From contig NZ_CAJTMN010000039.1 in NCBI RefSeq assembly GCF_910577125.1, positions 1 to 18,645 of the forward strand: a stretch of DNA of 18,645 nt. Reading direction: 5' to 3'. This DNA is from an uncultured Rikenella sp. Its GTDB lineage: Bacteria > Bacteroidota > Bacteroidia > Bacteroidales > Rikenellaceae. A program made the position numbers and the translations under genes. The notes under the pieces are model-generated. The model saw only the letters and a list, made by a program, of their open reading frames with translations. It ran no database searches and had not been told where the DNA came from. Of this stretch, positions 1 to 7,719 are shown piece by piece. Positions within the stretch are counted from its first letter, which is position 1. Each line of letters starts with the position of its first letter.

Positions 1-287
1 TCCGTCGCCCGCCCGCGTAAAGAGGGATTTCTCTCGTTTTGCGGCGAGCAAAACCGAGATGAAATCCCAGCGGGCGACGGCAAACGTGGCGGAGCGACAG
101 CAGAGCCGCAGTGAGGCGGACACGGGACGGTGCTTTGGGCTGAACTTTTGCGACTCGAAGAGTCGCGCGGGCCGGACGCCTCCCCACGGGAGGCCCGCAA
201 CACGCCGCTCACGCGTCGAAAATTGCGGTACCTCCCGGGCGTCCGACCCACAAGGCTGGCAATTGCGAGTGCGACACGCGCCCCCGT
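1..287. repeat. Intergenic repeat island with nested hairpins
   Basis: I see no credible gene here. The stretch is built of inverted repeats. Arms CCGTCGCCCGC (2-12) and GCGGGCGACGG (70-80) enclose a second imperfect pair, GGGATTTC.CTCG.TTTTGC against GCAAAAC.CGAG..GAAATCCC, so 2-80 can fold into one long hairpin. Two short perfect hairpins with 3-nt loops follow: GCGACTC-GAA-GAGTCGC (150-166) and CCTCCC-CAC-GGGAGG (about 180-194). The order of modules (CGGTGC, a TTTGGGYTGA box, two small hairpins, a TCGAAAATTG box) resembles the island at 15241-15560. It continues into the FISUMP fragment. Short ORFs here have no recognisable domains and I do not call them. Confidence 0.6.
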
Positions 288-476
288 TTATTCCGAGAGG
301 CAACGCAACTGAAGACCGTGGGCACGACTGTCCGGAAGATCGTAATACGCCCATGCCATATTGAAGTTCAAACATATTCCCTGGATGCCGATCGCCGACG
401 AGGAGTAGCTGTAACCATGATTCCCGATACTTACCGGATCGCCCGAAAGACGACTGCGGCAGCCCGGGGCGGGGCG
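288..476 (-). pseudogene. Orphan 3' end of a FISUMP-type lectin-like domain gene (copy 1)
   Basis: On the minus strand an open frame reads into a stop codon at 288-290 and ends HGLQLRCLSE. Upstream it contains APGCRSRLSG, then SIGNHGYSYSSS and LNFN. This is the pattern of the C-terminal end of the Fibrobacter succinogenes major paralogous (FISUMP, C-lectin-like) domain, in which a GYYWSS-like segment is followed by a final RxxGFxVRC. About 60 codons are present, with no start codon, signal peptide or rest of the protein. A second copy lies at 5404-5598; both begin at CGCCCCGGGCT and both end in TTGCGTTGCCTCTCGGAA, while the middle differs strongly. This may be a decayed gene end or a silent donor cassette. 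The domain call rests on motif recognition only. Confidence 0.55.
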
Positions 477-553
477 AGCAAGGTTTTTAGCACGCAGACC
501 TGCCTGTTTTTCGTATAAACACGCGCTTCGATCAGGCTTTTACGTCATTTTTT

Positions 554-585
554 TTGGCGCATATCGGGTTTACGTTGTATTTTTG
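554..585 (+). promoter_or_regulatory. Bacteroidetes-type promoter for rsmE and the downstream operon
   Basis: TTG at 554-556 and TATTTTTG at 578-585 are separated by 21 bp and match the Bacteroidetes primary sigma pattern TTG-N19-21-TAnnTTTG. The predicted start of transcription lies roughly 20-25 bp before the rsmE ATG at 615. I see no equally good promoter before hyfB, so this may also serve the glycosyltransferase and the hyf-like genes. Confidence 0.65.
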
Positions 586-614
586 TCCGATAACCCGCTT
601 TCTCGTCTGTCCGC

Positions 615-1427
615 ATGCACCTGTTTTATATACCCGATATTACGGCGGATGTCGACCTTTATACGCTGGCGGACGACGAAACGCGTCATGCGAGCGGAGT
701 GCTGCGCCTGCGGGGCGGAGACCGGGTGCGGCTGACCGACGGATGCGGCGGGTGGTACGAGGCCGAGATCGTGGGCGGTGCGACGCCTAAAGCGTGCAGC
801 GTGCGTATCTTGTCGCGCGAGACGGAACACGGTGTGCGGCCGTATCGGCTGCATGTCGCGATTGCTCCGACCAAAAACGTCGATCGGTATGAGTGGTTCT
901 TGGAGAAAGCCACCGAGATCGGCATCGACCGCATTACGCCGCTCGTCTGCGAGCACTCCGAACGTAAGACCGTGCGGAGGGATCGGAGTGAGAAGATTGT
1001 GTTGAGCGCTGTAAAACAGTCTCTTAAGGCTTACGTGCCGCGATTGGACGAGGCAACGCCCTTTCGGGACTTCATCGCTTCGGCCGATACATTATATAAG
1101 AGCCGTTTTGTGGCTTATTGCGACGAAGGGACGCCGCTGGCGGAGCGGGTCGAGCTGTTTCCCGCTTTGCGCGACGCGGCGGTCGGTGTTTCGGGTGCGG
1201 AATTTTGCGTGTTGATCGGGCCCGAAGGGGATTTTTCTCCGACAGAGATCGCGGCGGCGAGGGCTGTCGGGTTTGTTCCGGTCTCTTTGGGGGAGAGCCG
1301 CCTGCGGACGGAGACGGCGGGCGTGATGGCGACGGCTGTGGCACAGCTGGCGGTGCAATGCGGCCTCGGCAACGATGGATACGAAAACTTAAAAGGGGAT
1401 GCACCTCGGATCGGGAAAAAACAGTAA
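615..1427 (+). CDS. rsmE: 16S rRNA (uracil(1498)-N3)-methyltransferase RsmE
   Basis: RsmE methylates N3 of U1498 in 16S rRNA in the assembled 30S subunit, using S-adenosylmethionine. The 270-residue product has the normal family length. An N-terminal PUA-like RNA-binding region (HASGVLRLRGGDRVRL, about 25-40) is followed by a SPOUT-fold methyltransferase domain. Its knot motifs are clear: KATEIGIDRITPL (98-110), VLIGPEGDFS (199-208) and SLGESRLRTETAG (224-236). The ATG at 615 lies just downstream of a good promoter. The last 25 residues or so are polar and poorly conserved; they overlap the start of the next gene by 29 bp, so the two are probably translationally linked. Function is confident; a link to the downstream membrane complex is only positional. 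Confidence 0.95.
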   Translation: MHLFYIPDITADVDLYTLADDETRHASGVLRLRGGDRVRLTDGCGGWYEAEIVGGATPKACSVRILSRETEHGVRPYRLHVAIAPTKNVDRYEWFLEKATEIGIDRITPLVCEHSERKTVRRDRSEKIVLSAVKQSLKAYVPRLDEATPFRDFIASADTLYKSRFVAYCDEGTPLAERVELFPALRDAAVGVSGAEFCVLIGPEGDFSPTEIAAARAVGFVPVSLGESRLRTETAGVMATAVAQLAVQCGLGNDGYENLKGDAPRIGKKQ

Positions 1428-2391
1428 ACTGTGCTACTACCTCGGTTGCCTGCGACGCGAAGCGGTGCCGGGCGTCTGGTTGCGGTGGCGCTTGAAACGG
1501 GTGCTGGCGCGGGCCAGACGGCGGAAGGATTGGGAGTACATCGAACGGCGGGTGAATTACTATTGCCGGTTGAACGCGCCGGTCGCTTTGCCGGCCGATT
1601 CGCCGCGGCTGGGCGAACACACGCGGGAGGGGATGGCCTCGGTCTATTATTTCGACACGAGAGAATTCATTCGGTGGTTCGACCCGCAGTTGAGGTGGAG
1701 ACTCTGCCCGGGCGACGTGACCTACGTGCCGGAGTGGCCGTCGGTGGTGAAGAGCCGTCCGATTGCGGCGGAAGGGGAAGAGGAGGCGAATGCCTGTTCC
1801 GTACTCCTCAAACTGAATAAAATCAGGCATTTTACCTTCCTCAAAGACCGGATGCCGTTCCGCAGGAAACTCGACCGCGCGATTTTTCGCGGCGACGTCA
1901 ATCGGACGACCAAACCGCATCGGGTGCGATTTATGGAGCGTTACTTCGGGAGCGAAATTTGCGATTGCGGCATTATTTCGTCGGCCGGAGACTGCCCGGA
2001 GGAGTGGATGAGACCCAAAATCTCGCTGTGGGAACATTTGAAATATAAATTCGTGATGACGCTGGAGGGGAACGACGTGGCCAGCAACCTGAAGTGGGTG
2101 ATGTCTTCCAACTCGCTGGCCGTGATGCCGCGACCGAAGTACGAGACCTGGTTTATGGAGGGAACGCTCGTTCCGGGGTACCACTATGTCGAGATTCGGG
2201 ACGACTTTTCGGATTTGCCGGAGAAAATGGCCTATTATGTCGCGCATCCCGAAGAGGCGGAACGGATTGCGGCCCATGCGCATGAGTATATCGCACAGTT
2301 CCGCGACAAGCGGCGGGAGCGGATCATTTCGCTGCTGGTGCTGGAGAAATATTTTCGGATGACCGGACAACTGCCGGCCGAACGACAGTAA
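1399..2391 (+). CDS. Glycosyltransferase family 90 / CAP10-like protein
   Basis: The 330-residue product resembles the GT90 (CAP10/LpsA-like) glycosyltransferases, which transfer sugars such as xylose or glucose to surface polysaccharides, LPS or glycoproteins. Evidence is the C-terminal block KYKFVMTLEGNDVASNLKWV (216-235), then SSNSLAVM and ETWFMEGTLVPGYHYVEI (249-266), the usual order of the family's signature region. RRKLDRAIFRGDVNRT (155-170) fits the upstream W/FRG motif. No signal peptide or transmembrane helix is evident, and the N-terminus is rich in Arg and Lys, consistent with a cytoplasmic or membrane-associated enzyme. The start at 1399 is preceded by AAAAGGGG and lies inside the end of rsmE. 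Acceptor and donor sugar cannot be read from sequence. Confidence 0.8.
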   Translation: MHLGSGKNSKLCYYLGCLRREAVPGVWLRWRLKRVLARARRRKDWEYIERRVNYYCRLNAPVALPADSPRLGEHTREGMASVYYFDTREFIRWFDPQLRWRLCPGDVTYVPEWPSVVKSRPIAAEGEEEANACSVLLKLNKIRHFTFLKDRMPFRRKLDRAIFRGDVNRTTKPHRVRFMERYFGSEICDCGIISSAGDCPEEWMRPKISLWEHLKYKFVMTLEGNDVASNLKWVMSSNSLAVMPRPKYETWFMEGTLVPGYHYVEIRDDFSDLPEKMAYYVAHPEEAERIAAHAHEYIAQFRDKRRERIISLLVLEKYFRMTGQLPAERQ

Positions 2392-2398
2392 TGATCGG

Positions 2399-4342
2399 AT
2401 GATTATGGATTGGACGAATATATTTGCGATTTTAACCTTGAGCAGTCTGCTGCCTTTCGCCGTACCCGGCATACGGTTCCAAGGGATCGTGGCGGCAGTC
2501 GCGATTGCCGTCGGGGCAGTGTTTGCCGCGGTGGCGGGGGTGACGGCCATTGTGTTGCCAGCCGGAGCGACGGTGCCGGCCGGCGATTTCGTATTGCCGG
2601 AGCTGGATGCCATCGGAGGGGTTTTTGCCTTGGCCGTGGCGATCAGCGGCGTGGCCTGTTCGGTGTACGCCGTGGGATACCTGCCGGGGCATGCGGTCGG
2701 GAAAAACCACGCACAGACCGGATTGCATTTCGCGGCATTGGTCGTGTTGTTTTACTCGATGCTGGGGGTGATCGGGGCGAAAGAGACCTACGGATTCTTG
2801 TTCTGGTGGGAGCTGATGACCCTCAGCTCGTTCGTGCTCGTGATGTTCGACGGGGAGCGGAAAGAGGTGTTGCATGCGGCTGTTGGGTATCTCGTGCTGA
2901 TGCACATCGGGTTTTTCTTCCTGCTGGGCGCGTTCGTGGCGCCGCAGGGCGGAGCGGCTTTCTTTGCCGGACGGGGGATGACCGTGCCGGCCTTTCTGCT
3001 CTTTCTGGTCGGATTCGGACTCAAGGCGGGGATCTTTCCGCTGCACATGTGGCTGCCGGTGGCCCATCCGGCCGCACCGTCGCACGTCTCGGCGATGATG
3101 TCCGGCGTGATGATCAAGATGGGGATTTACGGCATTGTACGGTCGGCTCTGGCTTTGACGCCTGACGGAATTTTTGCCATGGGGCTGCTGGTCTTCGTGC
3201 TGGGGGCGGTGACAGCGATCTTCGGGATTGCCCGCGCAGCCGTGCAGACCGATTTGAAACGCCTGCTGGCCTATTCTTCGATCGAAAACATCGGGATTAT
3301 CTGCCTCGGGATCGGACTGGGGCTGCTGGGACGATCGGTGGAGAGCGATTTTCTGGCCTATGCGGGTTTCGGCGGGGCGTTGATTCATGTGCTGGGACAC
3401 TCGAATTACAAGACGATGCTCTTTCTCGGGGCGGGATCGGTGGTGGCCGCGACGCATAACCGGGATATGAACCGGCTGGGAGGCTTGCTGCGGCGGATGC
3501 CGGTGACGGGGATTCTCTTTCTGGTGGCGACGCTGGCTATTTGCACGGTGCCGGGTCTGGTGGGGTTTGCCTCGGAGTTCGTGCTCTTCGACGGCTTGTT
3601 CGGGGCGATTACCCGGGGCGAGATGGTTGCTGTCGCGGTGGCGGGAATCGTGGCCTTGGCGTTGGTGGGGGGCCTGACCCTGATGACCTTTACGAAAGCT
3701 TACGGGATTACTTTTTTGGGAAATCCGCGCGGGTGTGCGGCGCGCGAGGCGCGTGAGGTGGGGGGCGTGATGCTCCTGGCGCAGGTCTTGCCTTTGGCGG
3801 GGATTCTGGCCGGGCCGATTCTCTATCCTTATATCGTGCTCGAAAATGCCGACGTGCTGTTCGGTGCGCGGTACTATGCCCAGCCGATGATCGACCGGAT
3901 GTGGATCGTCGAAGGGATGGCGGTGGGCGTGGTGGTGCTGACCGCGGGGCTGCTCTTCCTGAAACAGTGGCTCAACCGGCGGGCAGGAGTCGGGAGCGTG
4001 CGGCGGCCGACCTGGGGCTGCGCTTTCACCGTGCCGAACAAGCGGATGCAGTACACCGCCTCGTCGTATAACCGCGAGTTGCAGACCATGTGGGGAGATC
4101 GGAAACGGGAGACGGCGGAGACCGCTTTGTCGGAAGAGGAGATTTTCCCGGTTGAACGCACCTTCTCGACCGAGGATCGCGATACCACGGCCCGGGCGGT
4201 GACCCATTGGTTCGCGCATCTGTTGCGGCGGTGGACGGCGCGGCTGGCCCTGTTCCAGACGGGAAAGACGAACCACTATGTCCTTCATGCGCTGATTCTG
4301 TTCGTCCTGATTTTGATATTGTCGCTCTGCGGGGCGTTGTAA
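2399..4342 (+). CDS. hyfB: Hydrogenase-4 component B-like proton-translocating membrane subunit (ND5/NuoL type)
   Basis: This 647-residue polytopic membrane protein belongs to the Mrp antiporter/NuoL-like family and matches HyfB/HycC-type subunits of group 4 hydrogenase-like complexes. Ion-channel residues are present: Glu138 in FWWELMTLSSF, Lys209 in GFGLKAGIFPLHMWLP, Lys240 in SHVSAMMSGVMIKMGIYG, Lys287 in DLKRLLAYSSIENIG, and His334/Lys338 in LGHSNYKTMLFLG. After the main helical bundle a cytoplasmic segment (about 545-620, with MQYTASSYNREL) leads to a last helix near 625-645, as in HyfB. The start lies 7 bp after the glycosyltransferase stop; an in-frame ATG at 2405 is an alternative. 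It is the first gene of the hyf-like set. The membrane machinery looks functional, in contrast to the hydrophilic subunits hyfG and hyfHI. Confidence 0.88.
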   Translation: MIMDWTNIFAILTLSSLLPFAVPGIRFQGIVAAVAIAVGAVFAAVAGVTAIVLPAGATVPAGDFVLPELDAIGGVFALAVAISGVACSVYAVGYLPGHAVGKNHAQTGLHFAALVVLFYSMLGVIGAKETYGFLFWWELMTLSSFVLVMFDGERKEVLHAAVGYLVLMHIGFFFLLGAFVAPQGGAAFFAGRGMTVPAFLLFLVGFGLKAGIFPLHMWLPVAHPAAPSHVSAMMSGVMIKMGIYGIVRSALALTPDGIFAMGLLVFVLGAVTAIFGIARAAVQTDLKRLLAYSSIENIGIICLGIGLGLLGRSVESDFLAYAGFGGALIHVLGHSNYKTMLFLGAGSVVAATHNRDMNRLGGLLRRMPVTGILFLVATLAICTVPGLVGFASEFVLFDGLFGAITRGEMVAVAVAGIVALALVGGLTLMTFTKAYGITFLGNPRGCAAREAREVGGVMLLAQVLPLAGILAGPILYPYIVLENADVLFGARYYAQPMIDRMWIVEGMAVGVVVLTAGLLFLKQWLNRRAGVGSVRRPTWGCAFTVPNKRMQYTASSYNRELQTMWGDRKRETAETALSEEEIFPVERTFSTEDRDTTARAVTHWFAHLLRRWTARLALFQTGKTNHYVLHALILFVLILILSLCGAL

Positions 4343-4355
4343 CGATTCGACGGCT

Positions 4356-5273
4356 ATGTTCATCATTCCTTTACTATTGATTTTGGTGTCGGCGGTGTGC
4401 ATCAAGGGGGTTATCAACAAGACCCGTGCACGGTTGGCGGGACGTACGGGGGTTCGTTTTTTCCAACCGCTGCTGACCGTCGGCGTTTTGTTGCGGAAGG
4501 GCGAGGTGTACAGCACGTCGGCCACCTGGCTGACCCGGACAGCGCCGGCGCTCTATCTGGCGACCGCGCTGGGGGCGGTGTTGTTGCTGCCGTTGGGGAC
4601 TTTTCCTGCGGCGGTGAGTTTTTATGGCGATTTTATTCTGTTCGCTTATTTGCTGGGGTTCGGAAAACTGGCGCTGGTACTGGCGGCATTGGAGAGCGGG
4701 AGCAGCTTTCAGGGGATGGGTTCGGCGCGCGAGGTGCTCTTCTCGATGCTGGTCGAGCCGTGTTTTTTCCTGCTGGTCGGGACGTTGGCGATGGTGACGG
4801 GCTACGGCTCGTTCAGTGCGATCTTCGCCACGTTTGATAACGCGTCGATGAACTGGCTGATGCTTTCGCTGGTGATGGGATATGCTTTTTTGAATGTGGC
4901 GCTGGTGGAGAACGGCCGGTTGCCGGTGGACGATCCGCGGACGCATCTGGAGCTGACGATGGTGCACGAGGCGATGGTGTTGGATCTTTCGGGGGTGGAT
5001 TTGGCGTTTATTCAGCTGGCGGGTTGGCTGAAGTTGTCGATTTGGGGGACGCTGTTGGTGAACGTCGTGGTTCCGGGACAGATCGAAGGATGGATGCTGG
5101 CGGGTTGGTTTTTGGTAGCGATGGCGGGATACGGTGTGTCGGTCGGAGCGATAGAGTCTCTGATGGCGCGTAACCGGATGACGAAGAACGCCACCTATCT
5201 GGCGACCTTGTCGGCGATCGGATTGCTGGGCTTCGGCGTAGCTTATGTGCTGATGACCAGCGGCCTGAATTAG
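4356..5273 (+). CDS. hyfC: Hydrogenase-4 component C-like membrane subunit (NuoH type)
   Basis: The 305-residue membrane protein is a NuoH/ND1 homologue of the HyfC/HycD/EchB type, which links the hydrophilic module to the antiporter-like subunits. Diagnostic stretches are RARLAGRTGVRFFQPLL (24-40), SSFQGMGSAREV (116-127) and ENGRLPVDDPRTHLELTMVH (185-204), followed by EAMVLDLSG. The conserved Glu and Asp residues in these loops, which form the quinone-like/E-channel region in complex I, are all present. About eight hydrophobic helices can be seen. It starts 13 bp after hyfB. Downstream, hyfE is separated by a 359-bp insert containing a repeat cassette, at the position that hyfD occupies in the E. 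coli hyf operon. Confidence 0.9.
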   Translation: MFIIPLLLILVSAVCIKGVINKTRARLAGRTGVRFFQPLLTVGVLLRKGEVYSTSATWLTRTAPALYLATALGAVLLLPLGTFPAAVSFYGDFILFAYLLGFGKLALVLAALESGSSFQGMGSAREVLFSMLVEPCFFLLVGTLAMVTGYGSFSAIFATFDNASMNWLMLSLVMGYAFLNVALVENGRLPVDDPRTHLELTMVHEAMVLDLSGVDLAFIQLAGWLKLSIWGTLLVNVVVPGQIEGWMLAGWFLVAMAGYGVSVGAIESLMARNRMTKNATYLATLSAIGLLGFGVAYVLMTSGLN

Positions 5274-5632
5274 GGAAGGGTAGGGGTTTCTATTGTCTGT
5301 TGCGGATGCGCGAACGAAAAACGGGACAGAGCGAAACTGCGTTTCGCTGCGGCTGGGTCAGCCCAATAGGGTAGAGGCTGCCAATTGTGAGTGCGACACG
5401 CACTTCCGAGAGGCAACGCAACTGAAAACCGTGACCACGGTAGTCCGTGTGGCTGGGATGGAGGGGCTGCGCGTTGAAGCCCAAGCCCATGCCAAAGGTA
5501 CTGTTAACCGTCAAAGACCAGCCGTACCCGCCGTTGCCGATGTACATCAGCCCGCCTAATCGCCCATAGTTGCCCGCGTCGCGGAAGCCCGGGGCGGAGA
5601 ACAAAACAGACGAACATTAAATAACAACCCGT
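5274..5632. repeat. Repeat cassette region inserted in the hyf-like operon
   Basis: This 359-bp gap between hyfC and hyfE contains no gene. It holds a perfect hairpin GCGAAAC-TGC-GTTTCGC (about 5332-5348), the boxes TGGGTCAGCCCAA and GGGTAGAGGCTGCC that recur in the islands near 1 and 15241, a conserved block (GAGTGCGACACGC ... TTCCGAGAGGCAACGCAACTGAA) shared with about 268-315, and a FISUMP 3' fragment on the opposite strand. No TAnnTTTG promoter or strong terminator is visible on the plus strand, so the operon is probably transcribed through it. Confidence 0.7.
5404..5598 (-). pseudogene. Orphan 3' end of a FISUMP-type lectin-like domain gene (copy 2)
   Basis: On the minus strand the frame reads SAPGFRDAGNYGRLGG, then MYIGNGGYGWSLTVNS, LGFN and YRGHGFQLRCLSE, the C-terminal pattern of FISUMP/C-lectin-like domains. 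The frame is open along the whole fragment but there is no proper start, and the stop found after CLSE in copy 1 is missing, so it runs on into the repeat. Shared with copy 1 are the start CGCCCCGGGCT, the IGN.GY and FN positions, the 3' block TTGCGTTGCCTCTCGGAA, and the downstream GTGTCGCACTCRCAATTG. The residues between are mostly different. It lies antisense inside the hyf-like operon. Silent donor cassette or remnant; not a gene that could be expressed alone. Confidence 0.6.
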
Positions 5633-6265
5633 ATGTTGTTGCTATTCATTATTATATACGCCGTTTCGCTGCTCTACGCAGCCGTGACCGAACGTTTCCG
5701 TCACTATGCGTGGATCGTCGGCCTGCAAGGATGGCTGCTGATGGGGATCGCCCTGATGCAGCTCGGGCCGGGCGAAGGACTCGGAACGAAAATTTTCGTG
5801 ATTGCCGAAACCTTGGCCTGCAAAGGGATACTCGTGCCGTATCTGCTCTTTCGGATTATCCGGCGCACGCAAATCAACCGGGTCAGCAGAAAAGCCATGT
5901 CCGCTTTCGGCTCGCTGCTCCTCTCTGTGCTGGTGCTCGTCGTGAGCCTCTCGATCACCCGATGGGTCGATGATTCACAGGTCAATACCCTGTTTTTCGG
6001 CATCTCGCTGTTCGGACTGCTGACCGGGCTGGTGCTCGTGACCTCGCGGCAGCGGATATTTTCTCATCTCGTGGGCTTTCTGGTCATCGAGAACGCGGTT
6101 TTTCTCTTTTCGCTGACCGTGGGAGCCGAACTCCCTATGCTGGTCAATGTCGGCATCCTGCTCGATATCCTGATGGGCGTGCTGATGCTGGGGCTCTTCC
6201 TCTCCAAGATCGGCGAACGGCTGCCCAATCTCGACAACGAAAAACTCTCCTCCATCAAAGACTGA
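5633..6265 (+). CDS. hyfE: Hydrogenase-4 component E-like membrane subunit
   Basis: The 210-residue hydrophobic protein has about six to seven helices and fits HyfE, a subunit whose C-terminal half resembles NuoK/MnhC. The block HLVGFLVIENAVFLFSLTVG (about 141-160) contains the Glu within a helix that is characteristic of NuoK-type subunits. A first half ending in a basic loop (RIIRRTQINRVSRK) is also as in HyfE. It starts at 5633 without an obvious Shine-Dalgarno sequence, common in this phylum, just after the repeat insert, and is followed by hyfF after 13 bp. HyfE is expected in the membrane arm between the NuoH-like subunit and an antiporter-like subunit. Confidence 0.85.
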   Translation: MLLLFIIIYAVSLLYAAVTERFRHYAWIVGLQGWLLMGIALMQLGPGEGLGTKIFVIAETLACKGILVPYLLFRIIRRTQINRVSRKAMSAFGSLLLSVLVLVVSLSITRWVDDSQVNTLFFGISLFGLLTGLVLVTSRQRIFSHLVGFLVIENAVFLFSLTVGAELPMLVNVGILLDILMGVLMLGLFLSKIGERLPNLDNEKLSSIKD

Positions 6266-6278
6266 TCCTTACCGCTTT

Positions 6279-7706
6279 ATGCTGATACATCTGTTTATTT
6301 TAGCCTCGGTGCTCGCCCTGCTCGTAGGAGTGGCGCGGCAGCGAGCCTACGTGCAGTTCTTCGCCAGCCTCTTTTTTGCGGCGCAGGTTGCATTCGCCGT
6401 CTGGGCCGTGCTGAACCGCGGGACTACGACAGCGCTCTACTTTACGTTCGACACCCTGGGAGTGACCTATTATGCCCTGATGACGCTCGTCGGGTGGCTG
6501 TGCTGCTGGCAGAGCAACCGGTATCTCGATCAGGACAATCTGCGGGAGTATAAGATCTACCTCATTTCGTTGATCGCCCTGAACGTGGCATTGACCGGCG
6601 TCTATTTCGCCAATAACATCACCGTGACCTGGATCTTCCTCGAAGCCACGACCCTCGCGGCGGCGGGGCTGACCTATCACCGGCGCACGCTGCGGAATTT
6701 GGAGGCTACCTGGAAGTACATTTTTATCAGCTCCGTGGGGATTGCCGTCGCCTATCTCGGCGTGTTGCTGCTGAGCACCGTGGCCGCTGCGGCCGGGGCA
6801 GAGGGAGAGGCCGACCTGTCGTATGCCGGGCTGACACAGGCCATTGCTTCGGGAGCAGGGAATGCACTGTATCTGCGGCTGGCCTTTTTGTTCATCGTGG
6901 TCGGCTACAGCTCGAAACTCGAAATCTTTCCTTTCTGCACCGTCGGTGTGGATGCGAATCACAGTGCGCCGACACCGACTTCGGCATTTCTTTCGTCGGC
7001 GCTGGTCGGCGGCGGCTTCGTGGCCGTTTTCCGGGTCTGGAAAACCATGCAGGGGATTCCGGAACTGGCCGCGTGGTGCGGACACGTGCTGTTGCTGTTG
7101 GGCGGTCTGTCGCTCCTGATGGCCGCGGTCTATCTGGGGCGGACTCGCAATCTGAAGCGGTTGGCGGCTTATTCCACGGTCGAGAACAGCGGCCTGATGA
7201 TGTTGGGACTCGGGATCGGAGGCATCGGCGTGTGGGCGGCGGTCTTGCATTCGCTGGCTCACACCCTGATCAAAGGAGCCTTCCTGATGCAGCTCAGTGT
7301 GGCGGGTAAGATGTTCGGCAATTATCGTGTGGCGAAAAACGGAGGCTATTTCCGGGTCGATCCGCTGGGAGGGCTGGTGCTGGTGTGCTGTCTGATCGCC
7401 TTGATCGCCGTGCCGCCGTCGGTGCTCTTCCGGACGGAGTATCTCGTACTCACCGGCCTGCTGGACGAGGGGTTATGGTGGATTTTCGTGCCGGTGGCAC
7501 TGCTCCTGGTGACGGTTATTTACTGGCTTTGTTCCAAACTGTTGCCCCTGCTGTTCCGACCCGCCGATTTTTCGCGGGTGCGGATGGAGGAGGGGAGGAA
7601 TCCGTGGCTTTCGGCAGTGCTGTTGCTGATGGTGCTGGCTACTTTTGTGGCCGGGGTCTGGCAGGCGCCGGAACTGGTCACGCTGATCGATTCGATTGCA
7701 TATTAA
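6279..7706 (+). CDS. hyfF: Hydrogenase-4 component F-like membrane subunit (NuoL/M/N type), divergent
   Basis: The 475-residue, roughly 14-helix protein is a HyfF-like member of the NuoL/M/N family. Kept features are Glu122 in WIFLEATTLAAAGLTYH, Lys213 in GYSSKLEIFPF, Lys293 in NLKRLAAYSTVENSG, and His324/His328/Lys332 in LHSLAHTLIKGAF. The normally conserved segment after the first Lys (typically HTWLPDAHSQAPSPVSALLSG) reads CTVGVDANHSAPTPTSAFLS here, and the following helix (ALVGGGFVAVFR) lacks the Lys found in many relatives. The protein is therefore clearly of the family but altered in its central channel. Its stop is 13 bp before the preferred hyfG start. Confidence 0.85.
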   Translation: MLIHLFILASVLALLVGVARQRAYVQFFASLFFAAQVAFAVWAVLNRGTTTALYFTFDTLGVTYYALMTLVGWLCCWQSNRYLDQDNLREYKIYLISLIALNVALTGVYFANNITVTWIFLEATTLAAAGLTYHRRTLRNLEATWKYIFISSVGIAVAYLGVLLLSTVAAAAGAEGEADLSYAGLTQAIASGAGNALYLRLAFLFIVVGYSSKLEIFPFCTVGVDANHSAPTPTSAFLSSALVGGGFVAVFRVWKTMQGIPELAAWCGHVLLLLGGLSLLMAAVYLGRTRNLKRLAAYSTVENSGLMMLGLGIGGIGVWAAVLHSLAHTLIKGAFLMQLSVAGKMFGNYRVAKNGGYFRVDPLGGLVLVCCLIALIAVPPSVLFRTEYLVLTGLLDEGLWWIFVPVALLLVTVIYWLCSKLLPLLFRPADFSRVRMEEGRNPWLSAVLLLMVLATFVAGVWQAPELVTLIDSIAY

Positions 7707-7719
7707 TACGAGGATGGGA

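Noticed and set aside
59..518. Plus-strand open frames in the left island
   Set aside because: Composition is that of hairpin repeats, there is no domain or promoter, and the minus strand of 288-476 holds a recognisable FISUMP fragment instead.
1072..2613. Long minus-strand frame opposite rsmE and the glycosyltransferase
   Set aside because: Its Arg/Pro/His-rich translation is the usual shadow of GC-rich genes; the plus strand carries clear families.
2432..4525. Very long minus-strand frame opposite hyfB
   Set aside because: Shadow frame, full of His, Gln and Arg, with no domain; the plus strand encodes a convincing membrane subunit.
288..5598. Diversity-generating retroelement
   Set aside because: No reverse transcriptase or accessory gene is present, and differences between the two cassettes are not confined to sites where one copy has A. 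Only the wider genome could settle this.
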